Of a DNA stretch of 64,000 nucleotides, positions 33,551 through 44,231 are shown piece after piece. Each line of letters starts with the position of its first letter. Within the stretch, counting starts at the first letter, position 1. A model generated the notes under the pieces. The model was given only the letters and a program-made list of their open reading frames with translations. It was not told where the DNA came from and did not search any database. Origin of the DNA: Hypoxylon rubiginosum (Eukaryota; Ascomycota; Sordariomycetes; Xylariales; Hypoxylaceae); contig CADCXA010000052.1 in assembly GCA_902806565.1 (NCBI GenBank), forward strand, positions 24,158 to 88,157. Reading direction: 5' to 3'. A program made the position numbers and the translations under genes.

Positions 33551-36232
33551 ATGGCACTGCCCTTCCAATCGCGAGAACTGGTAAACACCATGTCTTCTAG
33601 AGAGACGGCAAGTACCTATCAAAGGTACAAAGAAAGCACAGAAACGTTCGTAACCTGGCTCAGCAGAACTGCGAAAGCTTGTGGCTGGAAGCACACACTG
33701 CAGACGATGCCAGATCAGGCCAAAGGGCCCAGACTCAAGGGCAAAGCTCGGAAATCTGCCAAGGAAGCCTCTATGAAGGCGATGGGCGCAAATACACGCC
33801 TATATACTGTCACCACAAAACAGCTGCGCGACCAAATTGATCTGGTGGCCAAGTCTAAGCGGATTTCGAACCCCATGCCGCGATACATATACAAGGCGCT
33901 TGATACGGCCATTAAGCAGCGCAAGGTGGCCAACGCCTGGTTTGAGGAGGCCAAGTCGGTAGACCCGGCCTCATTGGAGGGCCACAGGTATTTCGTTGAT
34001 ATTCTCCAGCGAGCAATCGACAAACTACCGATAGCGAACGAAAGAGAAAACTCCAATTGGGCCAATTCCAAGACAAATGTCTCCTCTGAAGAGAAGAAGG
34101 TCACCGCGTCTATGAGGTATGGAACTCATTATCCCAAGTCTTAGGGGTTTGCAAACTGACTTTTTCTTTTCTTATTTAGAAATGCTTTCGAATCGCTCGG
34201 AGTTGAAGATGTTCTCGAAGACGAAGCCCTCGAAGAAGAGACGACTAAGCCCAATCGCGGTAATCGAACTCCACGAATGTCAGAAGCGAATGATCGCTAT
34301 CAACTAGAAGTTGACTCTCAGGCGGAGTTACGGCATATGGTCTACTTCTTTTTCCAGGACCTTCAGCAACTTAGGGACGAGCTGAAGAAGATATGGACGC
34401 AGTTCTATAACGGCGACATGCATCTCATTGCAGCTACTATCTTAACATCGCAATGCATAGAGATAGTACGCCAAGCAGAAGCCGCAGTTCACGAGTTCTA
34501 TACTTCTGTGAATAAAGAATCCCAGCAGACCTACAAGGATCTCTACGGCATAGTGTGTAAGGAAGAATCGCTCGAGATAACCGCTCTCGGTGAGTTCGTG
34601 TTTCTGCCAACTGGACGCATACTCTCCAAGATTGCCCAGCACGCAACTACAGAGATTTGGCCCGCACTCCTTCCGCCAGTGAGAGCCGAGTACCGAGAAA
34701 GTCGCCCGGAGTTGCTTGATGATCCTCGAATGAAGGAGTTCGAGAAGCAGGACGAATTTACCTGCCAAGTTTGTATCGACATGATGGCAGACGACCTGCT
34801 GAGGCAGTCATGTGATGACCCTTTGGGATACATTTTTAAACCCGAGGACTCGGCATTCGCTGCCTTCCGCGAGTTGTGGACGAAGCGCATTGTAACGACA
34901 AGAATGGTCTTTACCGCCCAGATTCTGTGGGATATCCACAACATACCTTCCAGCAAGGGCATTTCTGGTCTGACGGTTATGAAATCCGCAGCCGAGAAAC
35001 TTCAAAGTTCCTTCAAGTTCTCCGAAAGGACTGACGGCGGTAAAACGGAGCTGAGGATAGAAAACCTACCGTGGGATGACAAGGGCCATATAGATCTCGT
35101 CTTGAGGATCTATAAACGTATGAAGGCTCACCTAAACGAACCAGCCTTTTTCCCAAAGTCTAAGCAGGCTCTCCTCAGTCTCAACACCCCGCAAGGACAG
35201 CAGGATCAGCAGAGTCAGCATGGTCAACAGGATGACACATCTACGGTGTTTGAAGATTTGTTTCTCCAGGTGAATCCACTTCATGTTAAGCTGGAAGAAC
35301 TCGTGCAGCAAGCGGACGGGCCCGTTCAGCCGAATAGGGACATATCTTTCTTGATAAAGGCAAACCCCCTCTACGCCGGGACTATTCTCATGGACGTAAC
35401 CTCCATGGTGGAGCTTGATGGCATCAACGTCGAAAATTGTCAGCTTTCTATCACTTTGATATCACATCTCTACAACGCGTTAGATAAGTTAGGGTTAGGT
35501 GACACCCGCTGGCCTGAGCTTGAGAAGGTCATCCAGGTGCACGCTAAACCGATCTTTGCTGACGACGTCCCATCGTCTCCGAAAGATTTTCTATCGCGAT
35601 TTGACTACCGCATGGCAGACTTAACCCACGACAGTCGACACAGGCGTGAGCAGAAGCGCTGGGAACTCCGAACGACTTCGACAACCCAAGCATTACGCGC
35701 GTTCTTCGAGTCAGAGATCACTTTACCGCAGCTTATGCATACTCTGACTAGCCAGGCTGAAGCTGCACTCCACGGCGGCAACATGACTTCCTCCCAGAAA
35801 GGGCGACACGCCGCCAAGGGCAAGGGGTATCGGCGACTACCTCTGGAGACATTGTCCGCGCTTCGCGAGCATATCGAGGCCGCCATTCCAGTCATGGAGA
35901 TCAACTACATCAAGTTGACACAGCAGTGTAGCCCGCTCATCTTGGATATCAAGAACCGAATGATAGCCAAAATTGATACCGAGCAGCGAGCCACCTTCAA
36001 TTACAAGCGTTACGATCCCCGAAAGGATATCCGCCTTATCCTTGAAGAAGCTTACATCTGCACCGAGATCATGAATGTGTTAGACAAGGCATCGAAAAGG
36101 TCACCCACCAACTTGGAGGGCCTGATGCCAACTGTTCAACGGGTGCCGATTGTCATGGAGTGCTTAGCCGCCGAGATCTCAAGACAGAGTTTGGAAGCTC
36201 AGGGGGGGCTCGGGGGAGGGAAGGCAGAATAG
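33551..36232 (+). CDS. DUF6604-domain fungal protein
   Basis: Two exons, 33551-34116 and 34180-36232, with a 63-nt intron (AG|GTATGG..TTATTTAG, CTGAC branch), giving 872 residues. The N-terminus YQRYKESTETFVTWLSRTA, followed by a Lys/Ser-rich hinge and a helical stretch ending near ILQRAIDKLPIAN, is the hallmark of the DUF6604 domain (PF20253). The remainder is helical with no enzyme motif I know; it has a short Gln-rich stretch GQQDQQSQHGQQDD near residue 500. DUF6604 is found in fungi at the start of large proteins, including some with ankyrin or NLR-type modules, but its function is not established. It is transcribed toward a HET gene only 261 bp downstream. A later in-frame Met (residue 14) is an alternative start. 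Confidence 0.82.
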
Positions 36233-36493
36233 CAGATCCCATTGTTGTGCAAGAGTCATGTCATTATTACTGCTGCGGCCACCTCGTCATTCACGTGAAT
36301 TTCAATGTAACCTTATCATGCATATAATAGGGGGACAGCCTTGCGTAAATATTTCTGCCTGCCGCCTTAAGACATCCCAATTTCCCTTCCTCCCTTCCAA
36401 GTGCCGAACTGAAAAAGGATCGAGTTATCGCGGTTTTAATAACTTTCTATATATTTAGCACCAAGAATCGCCTAGACCGGTAATCCTCCCACA
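36233..36493. other. Spacer between DUF6604 and HET genes
   Basis: A 261-bp spacer between two genes in the same direction. No coding signal; it must serve as terminator of the first and promoter of the second gene. Confidence 0.5.
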
Positions 36494-38298
36494 ATGCATC
36501 TACTCAACACAACCACGCGGCAAGTATCTCAAGTACCGAACGGCGAACGTTGGAAGTATGCCATTCTTTCTCATACCTGGGGGTCCGAGGAGATAACGTT
36601 CCAAGAGCTCAACAAATACCACGAACGGTCCGCACAGCCCTTGTCGACATTGTCCCATTTTCGCAGGCGTTTTCGCGGGTCTATATATTCTAGAGCCGGT
36701 TACCAGAAGATCCGAGGATGCTGCGACCGGGCCAAACGTGACGGGTATGACTGGGTTTGGATTGATACCTGCTGCATTGACAAGACCAGCAGCGCGGAGT
36801 TGTCGGAGGCTATCAACTCCATGTTCAAATGGTATCGAGAATCCGAGGTCTGTTATGTCTTCTTATCAGATGTTTCGGATCCGAACGAGGACTTCTCAAC
36901 CAACAACTCCTCTTTCCGCGCTAGCAGGTGGTTTACTAGAGGATGGACCTTGCAAGAGTTACTCGCGCCTAGGAAGATTCTTTTCTACGATTGCCGGTGG
37001 AAACTCATCGGGCAACTGAGTGTACGGTCAAAGCTGTGCGACGTCGTCAGTGAGATCACGTCCATACCACCAGCATATCTCGAGGGTGCCCCGTTAAGCA
37101 TGGCCAATATTGCCCATCGGATGTCGTGGGCGTCGAAAAGGGAGACAACACGGGAAGAGGACATAGCATACTGCTTACTAGGCATATTCGACGTCAATAT
37201 GCCTCTACTATACGGAGAAGGTGCCAGGGCATTTCGTCGGCTACAGGAAGAGATCATGAAGCATACGAATGACCAGACTTTGCTGGCCTGGGGATCTTGT
37301 GAGCAGCTGTGGTCGGCATATCATTCGGAAACCACTAACATCAACCTATAGTCACAAGGGATAAATACTACATGCCAGAAGTCGAACTCGAGCAGCAAGA
37401 AATTCTTGCAGCGTCGCCAGCTGACTTCGAAGAATGTAACGATTTAACTCAATGCCCGATTGAGTCAGCATCCGACATGTCACCATACCAAATACCATAC
37501 CAAATGACGAACTCTTGTCTTCGGATCAAACTGCCGCTACGGTGCTGTTACTATATGTCGTACTATAATACCATAGTAGCGGCCGCTGTACTTAATTGTT
37601 TCAGCCAACGTGATCCAGCCAGGCGGATTGCAATTATCATCATGTCTTATATCGACTTACCTTCAGAGACATCAGAGAAACCTGATATCCCTGACGGACA
37701 GGTCTTTTTCCGAAGGAACCGTCGACTCATAGGAGAAGATTGCTTTCCCCCGAACAGCCCTTCTAGTTCCCGTCATACACCCAAGACGATCCTTCTAGTA
37801 GCGATTCCGCCGCCAAAATATGCGCCAAAACCACATGTAATAGTCTCAAAGTCAGTGATTACAATACAGTTTCCCAATGAGTACGATTATAAAATTAGAC
37901 GTAAAACCCTGGATTCTATGGTGGTGGAGGACAACCGCTTTACGACACAACCTTCCCTGATCTTTACCTACAATCCTCATATCATCATAGACTGCGCAAC
38001 ACTCTATATCCAGCTTAGACTACGTGCCGTTTACGGTCAGTCTATGACAATTCTCGTAGCCTTTCATCAATACGCCCCGCAGTTGTCACCACCCGTAGTC
38101 TTACTAGCGTCCATTCCGCAAGACCAGCACGTTACGTGTCCCCCCGATCGAGACCTACAATTCTCACCAACTATTTCTATGGGCGGTATGGACATCAGCG
38201 TCCGCAGGTTCAACTATAACGTGGTGTCGACGAGAGCCGATTGGCATTTCGAGGTCGAAGCTAAGCAACGCAGATACCTTACCAACGAAGTATATTAA
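36494..38298 (+). CDS. HET-domain protein (heterokaryon incompatibility type)
   Basis: Two exons, 36494-37298 and 37352-38298, with a 53-nt intron (TCTT|GTGAGC, CACTAAC branch, CTATAG), giving 583 residues. Unspliced, the frame stops at 37349-37351. The HET domain is complete: YAILSHTWGSEEITFQEL (about 23-40), YDWVWIDTCCIDK (about 85-97), RGWTLQELLAPRKILFYD (about 149-166), and the trailing REEDIAYCLLGIFDVNMPLLYGEG block of the HET-NACHT-like class. After the intron come ILAASPADFEECND and SCLRIKLPLR, the usual follow-on of stand-alone HET proteins, then a C-terminal domain of unknown role. HET proteins trigger non-self recognition cell death in fungi, and the domain is TIR-like. It follows a DUF6604 gene and precedes RIP-decayed relics. 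Confidence 0.92.
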
Positions 38299-38351
38299 CG
38301 CCAGAATGATGATGGAAGAGTACCTACGTGGACCCTTAGATGGCAGCGGTT

Positions 38352-38470
38352 AGGTTTATAGCTCCTTGCGCAATAACATAGTTGCTATCCTATCGCTATG
38401 TTAGCCTCGTGGCATATTCCAAGATACTCTAGTGCAAACCAAACATTTTCGTTGCCAAGTCGCGGAAACA
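38352..38470 (-). pseudogene. Relic of a PTH11-like gene 3' end
   Basis: The segment TAGGTTTATAGCTCCTTGCG... (38352-38416) resembles the 3' end of the PTH11-like gene at 2908-2972, with both reading through an AACATAGTTG core. Further in, GACTTGGCA is also shared in the right place. Most differences are transitions. In the PTH11 frame the relic has stops. Only the last about 40 codons are represented, so this is a duplicated and decayed fragment. Confidence 0.55.
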
Positions 38471-38659
38471 TAGGAGGTACCTATACCGTGGAATCTTCCA
38501 GCCGCTATTAGTTAGATCACCAGTGGGTCACGAAGAAACAAGGTGTTATATTTCTCGGAATTATTTTAGTTGAATTAAAAGAAAATCACCAATCTGTCCA
38601 AATATATGAACTCCTAGTTAAAGCGGAAGAAGTGAGTATACAAAGCACATTTTAACAAT

Positions 38660-39935
38660 TTGTATAAAGCTTCGACAGTAGAAGATGTATTCAATATCCA
38701 GATATACTACACCAAGACCATGAAAAATAGTATTTACCCCATTGGCGCCTACATCATCGTATTGGAATGCGTACCCTTTCCTGTCGGCGAGAAATTCATG
38801 AACAAGACAGCTGTAATGGTTGGTTGGTCTATCAAGGTAGTATTGGCTGTTATTCACTGAAGATTAAACGGTGCCGCTGTTCACCAAGAGTGTCATGCTA
38901 ATAAAGGCCGCGTATAATCTCGGCATAATTGCACGGTGTACAGTATTATCTTCCGCCGTGATTGCAAAAGTGCCCGTATTGTAACCCCATATATCCCCCT
39001 TGCTAGGATAAGCATAACCACAATTATCACCACAGTAGCGTAGTATCTCCTCGTCCACGCGGCATGGAACCAAGCCCATATCATTTTGCGTGTTAATCAA
39101 TAGATCCTAGGTGGTATACTTCTCCTATACTTATCCAACATAGTTCCTGTAATAACCCTGTATACAACTTAGATTAACTATCTTACCTGGCGCGATAATA
39201 CATAATGCTTCTCCCTCTTCGGTTATGATATATAATCAGTCTTAAGGGAGGTTTTTGGAGATGGTTTATCGGCGCAACACATTGCAAATGCTTGATATGG
39301 CGCCTGTTCGAAGTGCGGCCACTATCTGTACCATACCATTGTATAGAACAAGAGAGATGCCTAGGAGAAGGCCGATAAAGTCTACAAAAGATAGATTTAT
39401 AAAGATATCTAGGCCCACGGTATAGGTTAGTTCAATAAATCCCTAGCTAATCGTGGCTAATAAATCGTCTGGGTTGGAAATGGACGGTTCGATGAGCTGG
39501 GATGTAACGTTATCCATCTTTGCTGAGAGGTAGAATGGGAGTTCCTTTGTTGTAATTTACATATGACTGGAGATTAAGGAGTCCAGCAGACTAATGGTAT
39601 TAGGACCACAGATTTTGAGCGGAATCTGTATAGTGACAGGATCAACCCTTTGTGGACCGGCGCTTGGCGCCGAGACGGGGTGATACCAGATGCTGTTTGA
39701 GGTGAGAAAGATGACCGAGCCCGCGCCGTCTCGTCCGGATATATATAGATAATTACTGGATTTCCCTTGTGATTATTCTGAAATGATAGTGATAATGGGC
39801 TTAAACAGGTATCTACCTTATTGTATTGGACTGTGGGAGGGCCGTTGCTAGGCCCCTTTTTGAATTTATTTGTAGTATCTGGGGCATTTGTACAGGCGAT
39901 AGATTGGATGAGGATGAGATTAGTAAGTAACAACC
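38660..39935 (-). pseudogene. GH64 beta-1,3-glucanase pseudogene with RIP-type stops
   Basis: On the minus strand nearly a whole GH64 (laminaripentaose-producing beta-1,3-glucanase, thaumatin-like fold) can be read: LSLSFQNNHKGNP near 39790, VIFLTSNSIWYHPVSAPS after one frame change, then NPDDLLATIS-stop-GFIELTYT, INLSFVDFIGLLLGISL, GAISSICNVL, YAYPSKGDIWGYNTGTFAI, HRAIMPRLYAAFISMTLLVN, NHYSCLVHEFLADRKGYAF and YDDV. From about 39,570 down to 38,866 the frame never shifts, yet I count nine stops (TAA, TAG or TGA). Several fall where the family has Trp or Gln (WGFIELTYT, VWEKY, the Gln after SGTV). These are exactly CpA-to-TpA style changes. The live enzyme would be a secreted cell-wall glucanase. 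Confidence 0.8.
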
Positions 39936-40170
39936 AATACGTGGAGAGGCTTGCGAGAGGCGTTATCTAATCCGGAAGAAGACAAGGCATACTAAACAAC
40001 ACCGAGATATTTGGAGTTTGAATGTTTAGGAATTTAATGAATGGAAGGCAAATTGCATAGGGCTACGTATGTGAGCGAGTTATATACCTAAATGTAGCTA
40101 TAAGGTCTTGGGCCTGAATTTATACCCTGTCTCTCTTTACTACTCTCACAATTCTCCTGGCTAACGCTAT

Positions 40171-40440
40171 CTATATCAAGGCCTTTCGCCGATGTTCATC
40201 CTCCTTGGTCCTTTGCGCGGCGCTTATCTTGTAGCATTGCGCAAACTCCTCCGGTGATAGTAGCGGATCCTTTTTGCAGGTTCGGCGATACAGTGTACCT
40301 TTAAGCTGACGTGTCACGAATGAGACCGCAGCGATTGGCAGAAGAACTGTCCCGACCACAATGGCTGGCACCCAGAAAGTGTTCGTAGTGTATTGCGGCA
40401 ACAAAGGCGTGGTGGTTATATCTGGTATACAGCCCATCAC
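40171..40440 (-). CDS. Possible small membrane protein or C-terminal exon
   Basis: An 89-codon frame with one clear transmembrane helix (TNTFWVPAIVVGTVLLPIAA) followed by a basic, charged tail (RQLKGTLYRRTCKKDPLLS.. and TKEDEHRRKALI). Just upstream on the same strand, frames at 40454-40648 contain GVQKQLGLAYAYFEDPILGY, which looks coding, and could be an earlier exon of the same gene, but I cannot find a splice junction of normal size joining them. No family recognised. It may be the live 3' end of a gene or a relic like its neighbours. Confidence 0.35.
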   Translation of the reverse strand: MMGCIPDITTTPLLPQYTTNTFWVPAIVVGTVLLPIAAVSFVTRQLKGTLYRRTCKKDPLLSPEEFAQCYKISAAQRTKEDEHRRKALI

Positions 40441-40920
40441 TCGATATTGTATATTATGTTTGTATATGCTGTGGGGACCTTGTCAGTAACGTGTATCCCA
40501 AGATAGGGTCTTCGAAGTACGCGTACGCAAGACCAAGCTGTTTTTGCACACCGGAGAATATTACGATCCATGATGTCGGCCCTGAGGTTGCGGTTCTCTT
40601 CATGTTCAGGGGCTGTTTTAGACATAAAGGACTAGATTCGGGACCCATGATATGTCATACATAGGCCCCTCTCGGGCCAGCTTTCCAAATCTAGTCTTCT
40701 TTCTCTCTTTCTCGCCAACTTCTGCTCCTTCTATGGCCATGTTACCATTCTTGATCCCTTTCTCCATTCTTTGGGTTATCGTCTCGAGCTCCCTCCATAA
40801 CCCATCTTCCGGTGTAGGCCTAACCAGGCCTAGCTTGCAGATGATGAAAATTAATCTTTGCTGGAGGCCGAGAAGCCCCTATGATGGGTATTACAAGACT
40901 TGCTCTACCTTCTTCGGGCC

Positions 40921-41141
40921 TCAGGCTACCCTGATCCTCTTCTGGCAGCGCAGGGCTGACACGATGGTATGTTTGATCAGACTACCTAAAGGCTGTGACG
41001 AGCGTTGAATGACTTTGATTACTCTGGCGTAGACCAGAGCTGAGCTCGAGCAGGCCCTAGAAAAGTCGAAGAAGTACAGCTGTGTACCCAGCCGGCCAGG
41101 CTGGAGTGATATGTATATGTTAACCACTTCTTATAGCTTAA
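40921..41141 (-). pseudogene. Second part of a regulator-like gene split by a MITE
   Basis: The frame LQPGRLGTQLYFFDF followed by SALVYARVIKVIQ continues the gene fragment at 41569-41762. If the 427-bp element and one copy of its putative 4-bp target site are taken out, both parts lie in the same frame. One TAA then remains three codons after the junction. The PxRLGT...F-F pattern fits the stretch after the basic region in the DUF3468/PF11951 class. Coding similarity fades past about 40,920. Confidence 0.45.
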
Positions 41142-41568
41142 CCCAGCGGTTAAATTAAATCAATTAAGTTAAATAAATTACTTTTATTTAAATTAAATAA
41201 AGTTAAATTAAATATTTAAATATTAGCGATTAATTAAAATAATTTTAATTGGTTTAATATATTTAATTAATAAAAAAGCTTTTTAAATTTAAAAACTTAT
41301 AATAAAAATTTAAACTATTAAATTTTATTATAATATTTTTATTTTATAATATAAAATTAAGTTTTATAATAAATATATATTTATTAATTATTTTTTAATT
41401 AAATAATTAATAAGGTTTTATTTATTTAATTTTAACTAGTTATTTTATTAATTAAGAAAAAAAATTAATTAATTTAAATAAATTTCCAGAATTTTCTAAT
41501 TAAGTAATTTAAACCAAATTAATTATCAATTAAACTAATTATATAATTAATTTAATTTAAACGCTGGC
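41142..41568. mobile_element. 427-bp AT-rich MITE with terminal inverted repeats
   Basis: The ends are inverted copies: CCCAGCGGTTAAATTAAAT on the left and, read on the other strand, GCCAGCGTTTAAATTAAAT on the right; similarity continues to about 25 bases. The interior is extremely AT-rich, like the large RIP blocks. Flanks read TTAA (41138-41141) and TCAA (41569-41572), which could be a 4-bp target duplication altered by one transition. A TTAA site is the piggyBac-type target, but the superfamily is not certain. It interrupts a coding sequence on the minus strand. Confidence 0.68.
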
Positions 41569-41762
41569 TCAACCTGCGGTCTCTGGATCGGATTAGTCGG
41601 TGCAAGGCCTGCCGGACGCCGCCTCTTGTGCTTTTTCTTTCCCCACATAACATGGCTCCTAATAAGTTTCCGAGTAGTCGGGTCAACCTTCTCGACGCTT
41701 GACGAGACAATGAAAGGTCTGCTTAGCAATCCAGGCGCCTGGCGGCTCATTGATTCGTCCAT
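41569..41762 (-). pseudogene. First part of a regulator-like gene split by a MITE
   Basis: Starts at the ATG at 41762-41760 (MDESMSRQAPGLL) and contains FIVSSSVEKVDPTTRKLIRS followed by HVMWGKKKHKRRRP. This VDP..RKLIRSHVM..K..K..R signature opens a large family of fungal proteins annotated as DUF3468/PF11951-type transcription-factor-like proteins that often lack the Zn2Cys6 cluster. The frame runs straight into the AT-rich element and stops inside it at 41547. Its continuation lies on the other side, below 41142. Confidence 0.6.
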
Positions 41763-42487
41763 CTCAGCTTCTTGGCGCTGTTTATCGGGGAGCTGGGAAA
41801 TGAAACAGTGAAAGAGGATTGGATCTGGTAGAGGGTGGCCGTTGAGGCGATGGCCGATGGAGTGATGTTTGGCCGTATTGTTCACTTCGCAAGATGATGT
41901 CCAAGTGTAGCGGGGCTTACGGTGGGCTAGGCGCGGGCAGTTGCAGCATAGCCCCGTAATAATCAGCCGCACGGGTCTCTGAAGCCGCATGCCAAGCTTG
42001 TTTTTGTTTGCGGTTGTGAGAAGGCGGGTAGGGTGGACTGGAATGTATTATACATGAGGGGTGTTAGGTTCGATTCCTATCAGCGCTATCTGGCTGTTCC
42101 CCTTTTTCTGGTGGCTGGGTGGGTAGGTAGACAGGGGGCTTGCCAAGACTTTTACTATTTGCCATTTGGGGTATAGAGTGTCGGTTTGATTGGCTGTCGA
42201 TGGCGCCGCCAACCGTCGACGACTTGGATGTAAGCCGAGCCTAGTCTCAACGGGATCAACTATGAACACGGGCATATGAACATTTCGTAGGTATGGCTAT
42301 GCTTTGTATCGAAACCGAAGATTAGAATTCGGTTCGGTTGATGATAGGATTTACCACCATCCATCCCCGATCCCAAAATGATATAACTTCCCCGTACCGT
42401 TTACAATAACTAAGTCAAAGGTCATAAAGAAACAACGCAAAGAAAGATGACTTCTCTTAGGAAATTCGTTCTCATCACTGGCTGCTT
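41763..42487. other. Intergenic between two gene relics
   Basis: About 720 bp, mostly the upstream region of the split minus-strand gene. GGTTCGATTCC at 42067-42077 looks like a tRNA T-loop, but no tRNA body surrounds it. No gene supported. Confidence 0.4.
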
Positions 42488-42751
42488 GTGCTCGAGTTGA
42501 ATCGTGCATCCAATGGCTCAGCTGACGCCCTCGACGTCTCGCCGCATGCAATCATTCCCTTCGAGGCCTGGATTAAGCGAGTTCGCCGGTCGCCCCTTTC
42601 TGTGACCAAGAACCCTGCCGGGGGCTTAATCCTCAGCACGGAAAGGGTGCAGGGACATTGCAATATTATAGCAAAAGATAGGCCGGTTAGTCCTGAGGTG
42701 GCGAGGCTTTATATTGCGGTATGGAAGAGAATGGGGGTTTTGCATCGATAA
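42488..42751 (+). pseudogene. C-terminal relic of an adenylate-forming reductase
   Basis: An open stretch without an ATG of its own reads [37 protein letters not shown], then [20 protein letters not shown] and a stop. The order P-F-W--VR, NPA, G-L-L-T, and a final V..YI..WK..G.L is the extreme C-terminus of fungal NRPS-like or PKS reductases of the A-T-R type (thioester reductase domain). Everything upstream is missing, and a small internal deletion near NPAGG is likely. The parent would have reduced a carrier-bound acid to an aldehyde or alcohol in secondary metabolism. Confidence 0.5.
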
Positions 42752-43151
42752 TTGAGGCTTGACAATTTCTGTGGTACAACGCTTGATCAATGTGTTTGGC
42801 AGCGTCGAGCGGGTTAGGTACCTCATCACCCGGGTCAATGCCATTATAGTAACTGCCTAGGTGGGTGATACTTGAAGATGTAGTTGCCTGCCTTAGATAG
42901 TCGTTTGGTGAAATAGAAATGCATAGCGGGGAGGTGTAATACACACTGGGGGGAGCTGTTCCTACATTTCGCTTTAAAGAGGGGCACTCTAAAATTTTCT
43001 AACCTTTAGCACAAACAACCACTCTACTCTTTCTCAAAGATCTACTACACCGCCCCATACTCACCTCATACTCTCATACCTGCTTTCGACACCTGCGAAA
43101 TCAGAAATGAATTGACACAGTCGTTATAACTCTGTAAACGTGGCGTTAGAG
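42752..43151. other. Upstream region of the F-box-like gene
   Basis: About 400 bp without coding signal. The last 140 bp are pyrimidine-rich (CACTCTACTCTTTCTC and similar), as expected for a fungal leader. Confidence 0.4.
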
Positions 43152-44231
43152 ATGGAAGAATCCTTCTACCTCATCGCGCCTCACGCGAGGATGACCTTGT
43201 GGGGCGACCAGCCACTGAAACACTGGCTTTTTGGCGGGATCAGTTTACCTCTCGTGGAACTCCTTGCCACCCCTGTCCGACCGCAAGACCTCCAGTTTGT
43301 ACAGACACCGCCGAGACAGCGTCGACAAAGCAATGATGCCCCCACATTTTGCGACCTCCCTATAGAAATCCATCTCCTCATCTTCGACCAATTCGAATTC
43401 ATCGAAGACGTCGTTCGTCTCGGTCTTGCAAGCCAATACTTCTGGACATTAGCCCGAAGTCGCCTCCATGATTATCACATGTCATTCCTAGGGCATTGGG
43501 CGGGAAAGAATATTGTGTGCGTTGGAGCGCGTGTCAAACCAGATGACTACCCCCCGGGTCTCTTCTCAGCAGAAGAGCTGGATATCTTGCGTCCGTTGAG
43601 GGCCAACGTCCTCCTCAGGGACGGATCTTACGAAGTCGTGCATCGTGATCAGCCATTTGCGCTTTCCCATTTTGCAGAACCTTACATTTCCCAGGTAGGA
43701 CGTGACGTCCTTATCTCACATGAAGAATGGAAACGCCGTGTAATCTTTAATCGCAAGTCACGACACGCATCGCGAAATTCGGAATTCGTACCAAGAAAGT
43801 GGGATATAGAATCGACTTACTATCCTCGCGATCAACCATGGATTCTTCGGAATCTAACTACGAAAGAGTTTGTCCGCGCGGAAGCCATTGCCATGAAACC
43901 AGAATACATCAATGGTCCCAATATCGGCATTGTAGGCTTCGGCGAAGTTGTGTTGGCACGCACCTGCTGGTCAAGCTCTCCATCGAATGTCCTCATCAAC
44001 AATACGACTGGTCCCCCCAGAGGTGCGTGGGCAGGTCATCGCCTTGATATTACCACGCTGGCAAATCACGAAAGCGGGGTTGATACCGTTGGATGGAGCG
44101 ATGTAAGCGATGAGGTTGCAAAGGAGATGGCAGAGATCTGGCGTGAAGAATTTAAGGTTGATATACGTGAAGACCTCGCGGACTGGAACAGTCGACGACT
44201 AAACGCGATCCACCACCCTATTCCACCTTGA
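43152..44231 (+). CDS. F-box-like fungal protein
   Basis: Single exon, 359 residues from the ATG at 43152; the frame is open a few codons further upstream from a GTG, which fungi do not normally use. After about 60 residues it has FCDLPIEIHLLIFDQFEFIE followed by DVVRLGLASQYFWTLARSRL, an F-box-type helix set. The rest (GHWAGKNIVCVGARVKPDDY, LRNLTTKEFVRAEAIAM, GFGEVVLARTCWS) matches a common uncharacterised Pezizomycotina family that binds no recognised motif. F-box proteins recruit substrates to SCF ubiquitin ligases; the substrate is unknown. It has no stops or RIP-type damage although both neighbours are decayed. Confidence 0.75.
   Translation: MEESFYLIAPHARMTLWGDQPLKHWLFGGISLPLVELLATPVRPQDLQFVQTPPRQRRQSNDAPTFCDLPIEIHLLIFDQFEFIEDVVRLGLASQYFWTLARSRLHDYHMSFLGHWAGKNIVCVGARVKPDDYPPGLFSAEELDILRPLRANVLLRDGSYEVVHRDQPFALSHFAEPYISQVGRDVLISHEEWKRRVIFNRKSRHASRNSEFVPRKWDIESTYYPRDQPWILRNLTTKEFVRAEAIAMKPEYINGPNIGIVGFGEVVLARTCWSSSPSNVLINNTTGPPRGAWAGHRLDITTLANHESGVDTVGWSDVSDEVAKEMAEIWREEFKVDIREDLADWNSRRLNAIHHPIPP

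Noticed and set aside
37534..37542. Another CCGCTACGG
   Set aside because: It is within the coding sequence of the HET protein and is followed by TG; treated as chance.
42067..42077. tRNA-like T-loop GGTTCGATTCC
   Set aside because: The 70 bases before it do not form acceptor, D or anticodon stems; at most a degraded tRNA-derived repeat.
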